DNA of 50,055 bases from an uncultured Hyphomicrobiales bacterium (GCA_903932535.1 CAIZGR010000663.1:1-50055); one strand, 5' to 3'; positions 19,426-30,040 are shown, counted from the first letter of the stretch. The notes: a model not told the origin generated them from the letters alone. Translations and numbers: made by a program.

Positions 19426-22400
19426 GTGATCGTGCAGCGGGCCTGGGACTTCTGGATCGATCGCGGCGGCACGTTCACCGACGTGATCGGGCGCCATCCC
19501 TCGGGCCGGCTCGGCGCCGTGAAGCTCCTGTCCGAAAGCGCGCTCTATGACGACGCCGCCGTCGAGGGCGTCCGCCGCCACCTCGGCCTCGCCGCGGGCG
19601 AGCCGATCCCGGCAGGCGCGGTTCGCGCCGTCAAGATGGGCACGACCGTCGCCACCAACGCGCTGCTCGAACGGCGCGGCGAGCGGACGCTGCTCGTCAC
19701 CACTCGCGGTTTCCGAGACGCGCTCGAGATCGGCTATCAGGCGCGGCCGAAAATCTTCGCCAAGGAGATCGTCAAGCCCGAGCAGCTCTACGCCGGCGTG
19801 ATCGAGATCGACGAGCGCGTGCGCGCCGACGGGACCGTGGAGGCGGCGCCCGATCCGCACGCCGTCCGGGCGGCGCTGGCTCGGGCGCGCGCGGAAAAGT
19901 TCGACGCGGTCGCGATCGTCTTCCTGCACGCCTGGCGCTATCCGGAGCACGAACGCATCGTCGGCGACATCGCCCGCGGGCTCGGCTTCGCCCAGGTCTC
20001 CGAGAGCCACGCCTGCTCGGCGCTGATCAAGCTCGTCGGGCGCGGCGACACGACGGTGGTCGACGCCTATCTGTCGCCGATCCTCGCCCGCTACGTCGAG
20101 CGGGTGTCGCAGGCGCTCGACGTCGAGCGCACCGGCGCGCGCGTCATGTTCATGATGTCGTCGGGCGGCCTCACCTCGGCGAACCTGTTCGCGGGCAAGG
20201 ACGCGATCCTGTCCGGCCCGGCGGGCGGGGTGGTGGCGATGGCGCGGACGGCGGCGAGCGCCGGCTTCGACCGGGTCATCGGCTTCGACATGGGCGGCAC
20301 CTCGACCGACGTCGCCCATTTCGACGAGGCGTTCGAGCGCGCCTTCGAGACCGAGGTCGCGGGCGTGCGGATGCGCGCGCCGATGATGAAGATCCACACG
20401 GTCGCAGCCGGCGGCGGCTCCATCCTGCATTTCGACGGCGCGCGCTTCCGGGTCGGCCCCGATTCGGCCGGCGCCGATCCCGGCCCCGCCTGCTATGGTC
20501 GCGGCGGCCCGCTCGCCGTCACCGACGCCAACCTGATGACCGGCAAGCTCATTCCCGACCTCTTTCCCAAAGTGTTCGGGCCGGCGGGCGACGCGCCGCT
20601 CGACGCCGAGGTGGTGCGGGCGAAATTCGAGGCGCTGGCGGAAGCGATCGGCGACGGCCGCGCGCCCGAGGCGGTCGCCGACGGCTTCCTCGCCATTGCG
20701 GTGGCCAAGATGGCCGAGGCGATCAAGACGATCTCGGTCGCGCGCGGCTACGACGTGACCCGCTACGCGCTGAACGCGTTCGGCGGCGCCGGCGGCCAGC
20801 ACGCTTGCGACGTCGCCGACGCGCTGGCGATCGCGACGGTGCTCATCCATCCGCTGTCGTCGCTCTTGTCGGCCTACGGCATGGGGCTCGCCGACATCGC
20901 GGCGCAGCGCGCGCAGGGGGTCGACGAGCCGCTCGACGCCGGAGCGCTCGCCCGTGTCGGCCTCGTCGCCGACGCGCTCGCCGACAGCGCGCGGGCCGAG
21001 GTCGAGGGGCAAGGGGTCGAGCGCGCCCGAATCAGGCTCCATCGGCGCGCCCACATCCGATACGCCGGCTCGGACACGACGATCGAGGTGAAGCTCGCTT
21101 CGCCGCTGGCGATGCGCCGCGCCTTCGAGGCCGCGCACAAGGCGCGGTTCGGCTTCGTCGACCGGACGAAGGCGCTGGTGATCGAGGCCGTGTCGGCGGA
21201 GGCAGTCGGGGGCGCCGCGCCCTTCTCGGAGCGGGCGCGCCCCCGTGTAGACGCGGTCGACAGCCCGTCGACAGACGGGCGTTCTTCCGAACGCCCTATG
21301 GACCGCGTCCGCGCTCAGCGAGCGCGGCTACAACCGGTCGACGACCGCGTCGACCGACCCCCGGGCTCCGACCCGGGGGGAGCGCAGCTACAACCTTTGC
21401 GCCGGACAAAAGTCTTCTCGAAAGGCGCATGGCGCGACGCTGGCGTTTTCATACGTGAGGCGCTGCCGATCGGCGCGCGCCTCGAAGGGCCGGCGCTGGT
21501 GATCGAGCCGCACCAGACGATCGTCGTCGAAGCGGGCTGGCGGGCGGAGATCACGCCGAAAAACCACATCGTGTTGACCCGGTTCGAGCCGCTGCCCAAG
21601 CGCGAGGCCATCGGCTCCCGGGCCGATCCGGTGATGCTCGAGATCTTCAACAACCTCTTCATGTCGATTGCCGAGCAGATGGGCGTGACGCTGCAGAACA
21701 CCGCCTATTCGGTCAACATCAAGGAGCGGCTCGATTTCTCCTGCGCCGTGTTCGACCGGCATGGGCGCCTCGTCGCCAACGCGCCGCACATGCCGGTGCA
21801 TCTGGGCTCGATGGACCGCTCGGTCGAGACGATCATCAAGGAGAATTCCGGGCGCATCCGGCCCGGCGACGTGTTCGCGCTGAACGCCCCCTACAACGGC
21901 GGCACGCACCTGCCCGACATCACCGTGTGCACGCCGGTGTTCGACGACAAGGGCGCGGCGATCCTCTTCTGGACCGCCTCGCGCGGCCATCACGCCGACA
22001 TCGGCGGGATCGCCCCGGGCTCGATGAGCCCGCTCGCGACCACGATCCACGAGGAGGGCGTCTACATCGACAACTTCCTGCTCGTCGAGCACGGCCGCTT
22101 CCGCGAGCGGGAACTGGTCGAACTGCTCACCAGCGGTCCTTGGCCGGCGCGCAACCCTGTTCAGAACGTCAACGACCTCGAGGCGCAGATCGCCGCCAAC
22201 GAGAAGGGCGTGCGCGAGTTGCGCCGCATGGTCGAGCATTTCGGCCTCGAGACGGTCGAGGCCTATATGGGCCACGTGCAGGACAACGCCGAGGAGAGCG
22301 TGCGGCGGGTGATCGACCGGCTCGGCGACAGCGAGGCGGAATCGGTCTCGGACCAGGGCGCCGTGATCAAGGTCAGGATCACGGTCGACAAGGCGCGGCG

Positions 22401-23154
22401 CGAGGCGACGGTCGATTTCACCGGCACGTCGCCGCAGCAGCCGACCAATTTCAACGCGCCCGAGCCCGTCACGCGCGCGGCCGTGCTCTACGTCTTCCGC
22501 GTCATGGTCGACGACGACATCCCGATGAACGCCGGCTGCCTGAAGCCGATCCGGGTGATTTTGCCCGAGGGTTCGATGCTCTCGCCCAAATATCCGGCGG
22601 CCGTGGTGGCGGGCAACGTGGAGGTGTCGCAGGCGGTGACGGACACCCTGTTCGCGGCGCTCGGCGCGCTCGGCTCCGCGCAGGGCACGATGAACAACCT
22701 CACCTTCGGCGACGCGACCCGTCAATATTACGAGACGATATGCTCGGGCGCGCCCGCCGGCCCCGGCTTCGACGGCGCGGCGGGCGTGCATACCCACATG
22801 ACCAACTCGCGCCTGACCGACCCGGAGGTGCTGGAAAGCCGATTTCCGGTGGTGCTCGAGGATTTCCACATCCGCCGCGGCTCGGGGGGCAAGGGCAAGT
22901 GGCGCGCGGGCGACGGGACGCTGCGGCGCATCCGGTTCCTCGAGGATATGCATGTGGCGGTGCTGAGCGGCCATCGCGCCGTCCCAAATCCGGGGACGCT
23001 CGGCGGCGAGCCCGGCGAACTCGGCCAGAATTCCGTGCGCCGCAACGACGGCCGGATCGAGATTTTGCCCGGTTGCGCGCAGACGGAAGTCGAGGCGGGC
23101 GAGGCGATCGAGATCGTGACGCCGACCGGGGGAGGGTGGGGGAAGGGGGAGTAG
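19426..23154 (+). CDS. oplAH: 5-oxoprolinase / N-methylhydantoinase, fused A and B domains
   Basis: A 1242-aa ATP-dependent amidohydrolase with both halves in one chain. The HyuA-type half begins [15 protein letters not shown] and continues with [28 protein letters not shown] and [16 protein letters not shown]. The HyuB-type half begins [20 protein letters not shown] and continues with [29 protein letters not shown] and GGWGKGE at the end. Single-chain enzymes normally open 5-oxoproline to glutamate; hydantoin substrates are the alternative. The start is a GTG at 19426 (or 19432), because homology begins at [12 protein letters not shown]. The A/B linker (about residues 610-660) is filled by an arginine/proline-rich insertion encoded by a chain of palindromes, listed separately. 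A permease fragment starts 8 bases after the stop. Confidence 0.9.
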   Translation: MIVQRAWDFWIDRGGTFTDVIGRHPSGRLGAVKLLSESALYDDAAVEGVRRHLGLAAGEPIPAGAVRAVKMGTTVATNALLERRGERTLLVTTRGFRDALEIGYQARPKIFAKEIVKPEQLYAGVIEIDERVRADGTVEAAPDPHAVRAALARARAEKFDAVAIVFLHAWRYPEHERIVGDIARGLGFAQVSESHACSALIKLVGRGDTTVVDAYLSPILARYVERVSQALDVERTGARVMFMMSSGGLTSANLFAGKDAILSGPAGGVVAMARTAASAGFDRVIGFDMGGTSTDVAHFDEAFERAFETEVAGVRMRAPMMKIHTVAAGGGSILHFDGARFRVGPDSAGADPGPACYGRGGPLAVTDANLMTGKLIPDLFPKVFGPAGDAPLDAEVVRAKFEALAEAIGDGRAPEAVADGFLAIAVAKMAEAIKTISVARGYDVTRYALNAFGGAGGQHACDVADALAIATVLIHPLSSLLSAYGMGLADIAAQRAQGVDEPLDAGALARVGLVADALADSARAEVEGQGVERARIRLHRRAHIRYAGSDTTIEVKLASPLAMRRAFEAAHKARFGFVDRTKALVIEAVSAEAVGGAAPFSERARPRVDAVDSPSTDGRSSERPMDRVRAQRARLQPVDDRVDRPPGSDPGGAQLQPLRRTKVFSKGAWRDAGVFIREALPIGARLEGPALVIEPHQTIVVEAGWRAEITPKNHIVLTRFEPLPKREAIGSRADPVMLEIFNNLFMSIAEQMGVTLQNTAYSVNIKERLDFSCAVFDRHGRLVANAPHMPVHLGSMDRSVETIIKENSGRIRPGDVFALNAPYNGGTHLPDITVCTPVFDDKGAAILFWTASRGHHADIGGIAPGSMSPLATTIHEEGVYIDNFLLVEHGRFRERELVELLTSGPWPARNPVQNVNDLEAQIAANEKGVRELRRMVEHFGLETVEAYMGHVQDNAEESVRRVIDRLGDSEAESVSDQGAVIKVRITVDKARREATVDFTGTSPQQPTNFNAPEPVTRAAVLYVFRVMVDDDIPMNAGCLKPIRVILPEGSMLSPKYPAAVVAGNVEVSQAVTDTLFAALGALGSAQGTMNNLTFGDATRQYYETICSGAPAGPGFDGAAGVHTHMTNSRLTDPEVLESRFPVVLEDFHIRRGSGGKGKWRAGDGTLRRIRFLEDMHVAVLSGHRAVPNPGTLGGEPGELGQNSVRRNDGRIEILPGCAQTEVEAGEAIEIVTPTGGGWGKGE
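21263..21395. repeat. Cluster of perfect short palindromes inside oplAH
   Basis: Within about 130 bases there are five near-adjacent hairpins: GCCCGTC/GACGGGC (21263-21280), GGGCGTTC/GAACGCCC (21277-21296, overlapping the first), CCGCGCT/AGCGCGG (21309-21327), GGTCGACG/CGTCGACC (21336-21355) and CCCCCGGG/CCCGGGGG (21358-21379). GAGCGCGGCTACAACC at 21320 recurs as GAGCGCAGCTACAACC at 21379 (one difference), giving a roughly 60-base direct repeat around two of the hairpins. The insert keeps the reading frame and lies in the linker between the two catalytic halves. It looks like an inserted palindromic repeat element tolerated in a non-critical loop. Confidence 0.7.
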
Positions 23155-23162
23155 CGCTTGTC

Positions 23163-23681
23163 ATGGCCGTCGTCGCCGGGATCGTTGGTCGTATGGGAGA
23201 AGCGGTCGTCGCCAAGGCGTTTCTCGGGGGCGTGGCCGACTTCGCCGCGCCCGCCTTCCTCGTGATCCTCGCGCGCAGCGTCTCGGTGGTGATGACCAAC
23301 ACCAAAACGATCAACACGGTGCTGCACGCGATGGAAGGACTTGTCGCCGGCGCATCGAGCGTCGCCTTCGTCCTGCTGACCTTCGTCGCGAGCCTGCCCC
23401 TCTCGTTCGTCGTCGGCGGAGGATCGGCGGGGACGGCTCTGACGGCGCCGGTTCTGGCGCCGCTCGGCGGCTTCGCCGGCGTCGACCGGGCGCTCGTCAT
23501 GGCAACATGGGTCGCGGCCGCAGGTTGGCTGAGGCTCGCCTTGCCCACGAACGCCATTCTGGTCGCCGGCCTCGCGCTCGCGGGCGTAGGCTTCGACCAG
23601 TACCTCCGCTTCGCGGCGCCCCTGATGGGAATTCTCGTCATGGTCATCCTGGCGGTTCTGACGCTCGGCGCGCTCCTTTGA
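23163..23681 (+). pseudogene. C-terminal part of a YfcC/DcuC-like permease
   Basis: A 172-aa, almost wholly hydrophobic product with about four to five membrane helices. It resembles only the C-terminal third of the YfcC/C4-dicarboxylate carrier group: AFLVILARSVSVVMTNTKTI, TVLHAMEGLV, SFVVGGGSAGTALTAPVLAP and LRLALPTNAILVAGLALAGV correspond to its late helices. These proteins are usually near 480-500 aa, and no N-terminal half precedes it, because the 5-oxoprolinase ends 8 bases upstream. An ATG is available at 23163 behind a G-rich site (GGGGGAG), so it could still be translated, coupled to oplAH. It is probably a truncated remnant. A working half-size transporter is less likely. Confidence 0.6.
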
Positions 23682-24066
23682 CCAAAAAAAGGCCGATCCG
23701 CTCCGAGCGCCCGTTCAGGTCCTTCGCGGCTCGTTGCGTGTCTTCCGGAACGCCCGCAGTCGGCGCACGCGTCTCGTACCCGGGCGACCGGGAACGGCAG
23801 CAACAAGTCGGATAGGACCCGTTCGCCGAGCCCTCCCGTCAGGGCCGCTCGCTGCGCAGCGCGGTCGCCCCGGCGCCCGGCTCGCACGACCGCTCCTCGC
23901 CCTTCGACGCCCGGCGGCTCGGGCGCCGCGAGGGGCGAGGCGCTTCGTCGTCTGATGCGCTCCGAAGCGACGCCCGCCGGATCGGCCGCCCTGAACGGAG
24001 CGTCCGCCGCGTCCGCGCTCGCGACATCCCGCTTCGCGAGAGGCGGCAAATTTCCGGGCGCCGCTC

Positions 24067-24095
24067 TTGACGCCCGAAGCGCCGGCTCCTATCTC
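24067..24095 (+). promoter_or_regulatory. Probable sigma-70-type promoter of groESL
   Basis: TTGACG (24067-24072), a spacer of exactly 17 bases, then TATCTC (24090-24095). Transcription would begin at about 24102, so the CIRCE repeat lies at the start of the message and over the polymerase footprint, the usual arrangement for HrcA repression. A heat-shock sigma-32 promoter overlapping the same place cannot be excluded. Confidence 0.65.
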
Positions 24096-24102
24096 AGCGC
24101 CG

Positions 24103-24129
24103 TTAGCACTCGCCTGAAACGAGTGCTAA
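24103..24129. promoter_or_regulatory. CIRCE operator (HrcA binding site)
   Basis: TTAGCACTC (24103-24111), nine bases, GAGTGCTAA (24121-24129): a perfect match to the CIRCE consensus TTAGCACTC-N9-GAGTGCTAA. It lies 53 bases before the groES start codon. HrcA binds this repeat and releases it on heat shock or when GroEL is engaged, which makes groESL self-regulating. No hrcA gene is in the window. Confidence 0.97.
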
Positions 24130-24181
24130 CTCCATTTCGCGCCCTTCAAAACGGGCGCACTCGCAAGAGGAAATAGCACTC

Positions 24182-24469
24182 ATGAAATTCCGTCCCCTGC
24201 ATGACCGCGTCGTCGTCCGTCGCCTCGAGAGCGAGGAGAAGACGAAGGGCGGCATCATCATTCCGGACTCCGCCAAGGAGAAGCCGCAAGAGGGCGAAAT
24301 CATCGCCGTGGGCCCGGGCGGCCGCGACGAGAGCGGCAAGCTCGTCCCCCTCGACGTCAAGACTGGCGACAAGATCCTGTTCGGCAAGTGGAGCGGCACC
24401 GAAGTCAAGATCGACGGCCAGGAGCTCCTGATCATGAAAGAGTCCGACATCATGGGCGTGATCGCCTGA
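24182..24469 (+). CDS. groES: Co-chaperonin GroES
   Basis: The 95-aa lid of the GroEL folding chamber. It starts [21 protein letters not shown]. The mobile loop that docks on GroEL is [19 protein letters not shown] (residues 20-38). It ends with the typical [14 protein letters not shown]. Length and sequence are standard for alphaproteobacteria. It is first in the groESL operon, controlled by CIRCE, and precedes groEL by 68 bases. Confidence 0.98.
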   Translation: MKFRPLHDRVVVRRLESEEKTKGGIIIPDSAKEKPQEGEIIAVGPGGRDESGKLVPLDVKTGDKILFGKWSGTEVKIDGQELLIMKESDIMGVIA

Positions 24470-24507
24470 TCGCGCTTTCACTTCCGAATTTCTGCTTCCG
24501 ACCTTAA

Positions 24508-26175
<1,668 letters not shown>

Positions 26176-26204
26176 ACTCCCGCATCCATCTCGCAAAAGC
26201 ACGG

Positions 26205-26232
26205 AAAGGGCGGCCTCGGCCGCTCTTTTCTG
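26205..26232 (+). terminator. Intrinsic terminator of groESL
   Basis: AAGGGCGGCC (26206-26215) pairs with GGCCGCTCTT (26218-26227) with one G-U pair and a two-base centre, so the loop opens slightly at the tip. TTTT and a further T-rich tract follow. It lies 30 bases after the groEL stop codon. Confidence 0.85.
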
Positions 26233-26429
26233 TTTTGGATGCGCGGAACCCGCAGAAAGCAGGTTTTAGCTGCCGCTTCCTTGATTTGCCCCCGCGCCTC
26301 GCTGTTGTGTCGGAACGGCGAGCGTCGCCGTAAGTCACCCGAACATCGTGAATTCCGTTTCGGGACCATTTGACCACCCTCGGTTTTGCATTCCGGCCGC
26401 CTTCGGGCGGACAAGAGTCAAAGGCGGCC

Positions 26430-26605
26430 ATGTGGAAAACCACAGGCCAGTGGGAGGAAACGACGACGGGAGTGATCACGCCGGACGACCTGCCGGCGTG
26501 GGTTCCGGGCGAGTCGACGCTCGTCAGCGCCGCGCTCGGGTGGGAGAGCGTGCGCGTTCGACGCTGGCGCTACGCCGCGCTCGACGTGCCCATTCCGGGC
26601 CTCTC
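26430..26605 (+). pseudogene. N-terminal fragment of a probable AraC-type regulator
   Basis: The frame reads MWKTTGQWEETTTGVITPDD, then LPAWVPGESTLVSAALGW, then ESVRVRRWRYAALDVPIPGL. This resembles the start of AraC-family regulators that carry an N-terminal LPAWVPG-type segment and a VPIPGLRDH-type motif before the sensing domain. The resemblance stops at PIPGL, exactly where the IS200-like left end begins. The remaining 250 or so residues, including the two HTH motifs, are missing. It is read as a gene cut by insertion and later deletion. The family assignment is from memory of the pattern and is moderate only. Confidence 0.45.
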
Positions 26606-26610
26606 ACCAA

Positions 26611-26758
26611 ATTTAAGAGATCCCCCGGCTTTGCTGGGGTGGCCGTAGAGTTTTGATTTTACTGGTATTAACAGTGATTTTTGCCGTCGTGAGCCGCCAA
26701 GCACACGAAGGGTCAAATCGCGATGGACGAGTTCGAGAGCTTAAGTCACACCAAGTGG
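26611..26758 (+). mobile_element. Remnant of an IS200-like element (left end and first transposase codons)
   Basis: AAGAGATCCCCCGGCTTTGC is followed by TGGGGTGGCC. The core CCCCGGC (26623-26629) pairs with GCTGGGG (26633-26639) around a TTT loop, the kind of subterminal hairpin IS200/IS605 elements use. About 90 bases later an ATG at 26723 opens MDEFESLSHTKW. These are the opening residues of a common IS200-type TnpA (usually continuing ECKYHVVFIPK). After codon 12 the sequence is unrelated. Only the left end therefore survives, apparently joined to other DNA by a deletion. Confidence 0.6.
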
Positions 26759-27244
26759 GCGACCTGCTTCCAGGACTTGAGCATCGGATCCTCGAACCGG
26801 CGATGCGCGAGGCGTTTGGCCGACTCGACGGCAGAACGTGCGTCGCCTTCGACAGGATCGTGTCGCAGGGAACTTTCAGGATCGCGGCGCCGATTCCGCC
26901 GCTGTTGAAGGGCGGGCGACTTCCGGTTCGGCAACCGTGATCGGGATTAAACCGAAGCCGCTCGAGGGACGCTGCACCCCGATAATGTGTGCGTCGAAAG
27001 GGTAACGACATCAATATAATGGGAATATGGATATGGCCGCCGGCCTCGTCAACCGGATCTGCAGGGTTCGCACAGCCAATGAGCCCGCGCACGGCCACGG
27101 GACCCGCGGCAACGCAATAATGTGGACGCGTATGTCTTTCGGCGGCCTGTTCCGCCTTTGTCAGCGGAGCGCGGAAGGCCGAGGCGGCGGCAGCGGTCCG
27201 CCGCCTCTTTCGCAGTCCTTTTCTCCGGCCGGTTCTCTGTTGGA
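26759..27244. other. Gap with gene debris and a terminator-like hairpin
   Basis: About 490 bases between the IS200 remnant and the DUF1640-type gene. No intact gene was recognised. The plus-strand frame VGDLLPGLEHRILEPAMREA (to about 26870) looks protein-like but matches no family I can name and has no start of its own. An AT-rich patch lies at 27010-27035 (CATCAATATAATGGG). A strong hairpin occupies 27181-27210. Confidence 0.6.
27181..27210 (+). terminator. Terminator-like hairpin before the DUF1640-type gene
   Basis: GAGGCGGCGG (27181-27190) and CCGCCGCCTC (27198-27207) form a perfect 10-bp stem with a 7-base loop. TTT follows, with a weaker CTTTT further on. There is no identified gene just upstream on this strand, so it may end a lost gene or shape the leader of the following gene. 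Confidence 0.5.
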
Positions 27245-27791
27245 ATGGATACGATAGCCGTCAAAGTCCTGTTCAACCGACTCGGCTATATCGACCGGTT
27301 GACGCGCGGCGGATTCTCGCCCGAACAGGCGCGCGCCTCGGCCGAAGCCCTCGAAGCCGCCTTCAACGAGAGCGTCGCGACCAAGGCCGACCTCGCCGAG
27401 GTCAAGGCGGAACTCAAACATGAAATAGCAGGATTCAAGCACGAAATATCCGAGACGGAGGCCATACTCAAAGTCGAAATTGCTCAGTCCAGGGCTCCGA
27501 ACTCGGGTTAACGACGATTAAAAAAGTCGCCCCTCGACCTTGTTTCGGCGGCGACGAACTCCGGAGGCACGCCGCAGATGAAGCATGCAGACCGCTGAAT
27601 TGCACGTGCCACGAGTTTCTTGGGCGCGCGATGCAACTACCAGGAGGCATTCCACGCTGATCTCCGCGCTTTTGTTAACCCGGATTCGGAGCCCTGTTGC
27701 TCAGTCCCGCAACGAAACCCTCCGCTGGGTGCTCGTCTTCAACCTCGGTCTCGTCGGCGCCATCTTCAGCATCATCAAGTTCGTCCACTGA
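27245..27791 (+). pseudogene. DUF1640-type coiled-coil membrane protein, split by a MITE
   Basis: The 5' part (27245-27489) reads MDTIAVKVLFNRLGYIDRLT, a linker, then ATKADLAEVKAELKHEIAGF and KVEIAQS. This is the coiled-coil body of small bacterial CCDC90/DUF1640-like proteins. The 3' part (27707-27791) supplies RNETLRWVLVFNLGLVGAIF, then SIIKFVH: the short link and single C-terminal membrane helix these proteins end with. In between lies a 207-base inserted element plus a duplicated 10-base target. Removing them gives a continuous reading across EIAQS-RNETLRW with no frame change. As it stands the frame ends early at 27511, so the product lacks its membrane anchor. The family's function is unknown. 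Confidence 0.75.
27490..27696. mobile_element. MITE-like non-autonomous element with terminal inverted repeats and target duplication
   Basis: The 207-base insert starts CAGGGCTCCGAACTCGGG and ends with the inverted copy, CCGGATTCGGAGCCCTG. The 23-bp ends (27490-27512 and 27674-27696) match at 21 positions, with an adjacent AG/GA difference. Identical TTGCTCAGTC copies flank it at 27480-27489 and 27697-27706, a 10-bp target duplication. It contains no transposase frame. A 9-12 bp duplication with ends starting CA is compatible with IS4-like transposases, but the parent element is not identified. The excision junction restores the host reading frame exactly. Confidence 0.85.
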
Positions 27792-27858
27792 TCTCGGCCC
27801 GGCCTCCCGTCTTGCGCGCCTGGGCGGCGAGACACAGTTGCTCCGATGCTGCAATATA

Positions 27859-28785
27859 TTATCCTCCCTTTCCGGCGAGCTCCGGCAGAAACCGCTCCCC
27901 CTCTTGAACCGCGAAATCCCGGAACGCCCGCGCGGCTGGAGACAGGGCGCGGTCGGTGCGATTGACGACGAACCAGCGGCGGATGATCGGCAACCCATCG
28001 ACGTCGAGGCAGATCAGGCGTTCGCTCTCGATTTCGGCGGCGACCGTGTGCGCCGAGATCAGCGCTACGCCGAGGCCGGCCATGACCGCCTGCTTGATCG
28101 TCTCGTTCGAGCCGAGCTCCATGCCCAGTTGCACCGTCCGGATCGCGGTGTCGCCGATGAAATCCTCGAACAAGGAGCGCGTGCCCGAGCCTGGCTCGCG
28201 AAACAGGAAGGCTTCGCCCGCCAGATCGTTGCGTTGCAGGTTCCGGACGCTGCGCAGGCGGTGGTCCGGCGGCGCGATCAGGACGTAGGGGTGCGGCCCG
28301 AGCGGGAACGTTTCCACCGCGAGATCGCGCGGCGGGCGCCCGGCGAGCGCCACCTCGATCGCGCCGTTGCGCAGCGACTCGACGGTCGCATCGCGGTTGC
28401 CGATCAGGAAGCGCAGGTCAACCCGCGGCCGCGAACGAACGAAAGCCGCGATCAGACGCGGCGCGAAATATTTTGCGGTCGAGACCGCCCCGACCGACAG
28501 CCTGCCGCCTTCGCCGGTCGCGATGGCTCGGACGACGTCGCCGAAGTCCTTGAGGGCTTTCTCGACGACCTGCGCGGCCTCGAGCGCGCCTTCGCCGGCC
28601 TTGGTCATGCGCATGCCGGTGGGGAGGCGGTCGAAGAGCCGGAAGCCGAACGCCTGCTCGAGGCTCTTCACCCGCGCGGTCAGCGCGGCCGGCGTCACAT
28701 TGAGCGCGGCTGCGGCCTGGATCAGCGACCCGGCCGTCGCGATCGCCTGAAGGGTCTCGATGTGCCGGAAGGAGAGCTTGCGCAT
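27859..28785 (-). CDS. LysR-family regulator, CbbR/QscR-like
   Basis: A 308-aa LysR-type activator. The winged helix-turn-helix is FRHIETLQAIATAGSLIQAA to VTPAALTARVKSLEQAFG (residues 6-50). The effector domain, with LRFLIGNRDATVESLRNGAI, VALAGRPPRDLAVETFPLG and PYVLIAPPDHRL, follows the pattern of CbbR, the regulator of CO2-fixation genes. In methylotrophs the relative QscR governs serine-cycle genes. No cbb or serine-cycle gene is in the window, so the target is elsewhere or is the gene on the other side of the 218-base divergent gap. It is transcribed away from the second LysR gene, a layout common for LysR pairs. Confidence 0.85.
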   Translation of the reverse strand: MRKLSFRHIETLQAIATAGSLIQAAAALNVTPAALTARVKSLEQAFGFRLFDRLPTGMRMTKAGEGALEAAQVVEKALKDFGDVVRAIATGEGGRLSVGAVSTAKYFAPRLIAAFVRSRPRVDLRFLIGNRDATVESLRNGAIEVALAGRPPRDLAVETFPLGPHPYVLIAPPDHRLRSVRNLQRNDLAGEAFLFREPGSGTRSLFEDFIGDTAIRTVQLGMELGSNETIKQAVMAGLGVALISAHTVAAEIESERLICLDVDGLPIIRRWFVVNRTDRALSPAARAFRDFAVQEGERFLPELAGKGG

Positions 28786-29003
28786 CCAAAACTCTGTTCG
28801 AGGAGAAGGCCGGTCTTCGCGATACCGGGCGATCTCCGCCCTTGGCGCCGGCTCGGACGAGGCGCGCGCGGCGACAGTTTCTTCTTCCGTTCGCCGGTCG
28901 GCAAGGCTCGGACCTTCGCCCCGCCGCCGCCTTTGAAGCGATAGGCTGTCGCTATTGACTCCCGCCGCCTTTCGGCGTCCCGTCTCGAGGGGGAGGTAAG
29001 AGG

Positions 29004-29954
29004 ATGGTGCTTCGGCAGCTCGAATATTTGGTTGCTCTAGCGCGGGAAAAGCACTTCGGCCGGGCGGCGGAGGCCTGCCATGTCTCGCAGCCGACGCTCT
29101 CTGCGGCGCTCCGGCTGCTCGAGGAGGATCTCGGCGCGCCGCTGGTCGAGCGCGGCCACCGGTTTGTCGGCCTGACCCCGCAAGGGCAGCGCGCGCTCGA
29201 GCACGCGCAGCGGATCCTGGCCGATGCCGAGAACATGCGGCGGGGTCTCGAGGAGTTCGGCAAGGGGCTGTCCGGGCGGCTGCGACTCGGCGCCATTCCG
29301 ACCGCCCTGCCGATCGTCTCGCAGCTCACGGGGCCGTTCCACGCCAAGCACCCCGGCGTCACCGTGGCGGTCCTGTCGATGACCAGCAAGGAGATCGAGC
29401 GCGGGATCGAGGCCTTCGAGCTCGACGCCGGACTGACCTATCTCGACGCCGAGCCGATCGAGCGGGTCCGGGCGAAGCCGGTCTGCGCCGAGGAATACAT
29501 GTTCCTGACGCCCGACAACGGCCCCTTCGCCCGCCGCAGGCGGGTCACCTGGAGCGAGGCGGCCACGGCGCCGCTCTGCCTCCTGACCTCCGACATGCAG
29601 AACCGCCGCATCGTCGACGGTATCTTCCGCTCGGTCGGCGCGAGCCCGGCCCCTTCGGTGGAGACGAACTCGATTTTCAACCTCGTCACCCATGTCAACG
29701 CCGGCCGGTGGTCGGCGATCGTGCCGCGCCATCTCTTGCGTTTTTTCGGCGTGCCCAAGGGCACGCGCGCGATCGAGCTGGTCGAGCCGGTCGCGCGCCG
29801 CACGCTGGGCTTGGTGATGAGCGACCGCGATCCGCCGTCGCCCCTTGCGCGCAATCTGTTCGAGATTCCCTTGCCAGCCGATCTGGCGACGCGGATCGAA
29901 CCTCCGGGTCCTCCGCCGGATACGCGCGCCTCTCCTGCCACGGCGGCGAAATAG
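29004..29954 (+). CDS. fdsR: LysR-family regulator beside the formate dehydrogenase operon
   Basis: A 316-aa LysR-type regulator. The DNA-binding part is LRQLEYLVALAREKHFGRAA to QPTLSAALRLLEEDLGAPLV (residues 3-50), and a LysR substrate domain follows from about residue 90 (SGRLRLGAIPTALPIVSQL). It reads in the same direction as fdsG and ends 86 bases before it. LysR genes in this position (FdsR) are known next to fds operons in other proteobacteria, so local control of formate oxidation is likely, though inferred. The start has a strong site, GGGGGAGGTAAGAGG, directly before ATG. Confidence 0.85.
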   Translation: MVLRQLEYLVALAREKHFGRAAEACHVSQPTLSAALRLLEEDLGAPLVERGHRFVGLTPQGQRALEHAQRILADAENMRRGLEEFGKGLSGRLRLGAIPTALPIVSQLTGPFHAKHPGVTVAVLSMTSKEIERGIEAFELDAGLTYLDAEPIERVRAKPVCAEEYMFLTPDNGPFARRRRVTWSEAATAPLCLLTSDMQNRRIVDGIFRSVGASPAPSVETNSIFNLVTHVNAGRWSAIVPRHLLRFFGVPKGTRAIELVEPVARRTLGLVMSDRDPPSPLARNLFEIPLPADLATRIEPPGPPPDTRASPATAAK

Positions 29955-30040
29955 GAAATCTCTATCGTTTCTTCCGAACGTTCGATTTGCCGTCGCCGTT
30001 CTCCTGGCTCATGATCTCCGGAAATATCAGGAGGACGCCC

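Larger units (their letters stand above)
23682..24181. other. Intergenic region upstream of groESL
   Basis: About 500 bases with no recognisable gene. The first 370 bases are extremely GC-rich with short local palindromes (for example GCTGCGCAGC near 23850). They give only arginine/alanine-rich frames in all directions and may be decayed sequence. The last 115 bases hold the groESL promoter and CIRCE operator, listed separately. Confidence 0.7.

Noticed and set aside
26759..26940. An alpha/beta-hydrolase remnant suggested by DLLPGLEHRILEP
   Set aside because: The resemblance to the DLFPGFE-type start of such enzymes is too short, and the expected LLLLHG motif is not present afterwards.
27585..27791. 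A separate small membrane protein gene ending IFSIIKFVH
   Set aside because: Its last 28 codons join perfectly to the upstream DUF1640-type frame once the MITE is removed, and the first 40 codons lie in the MITE.
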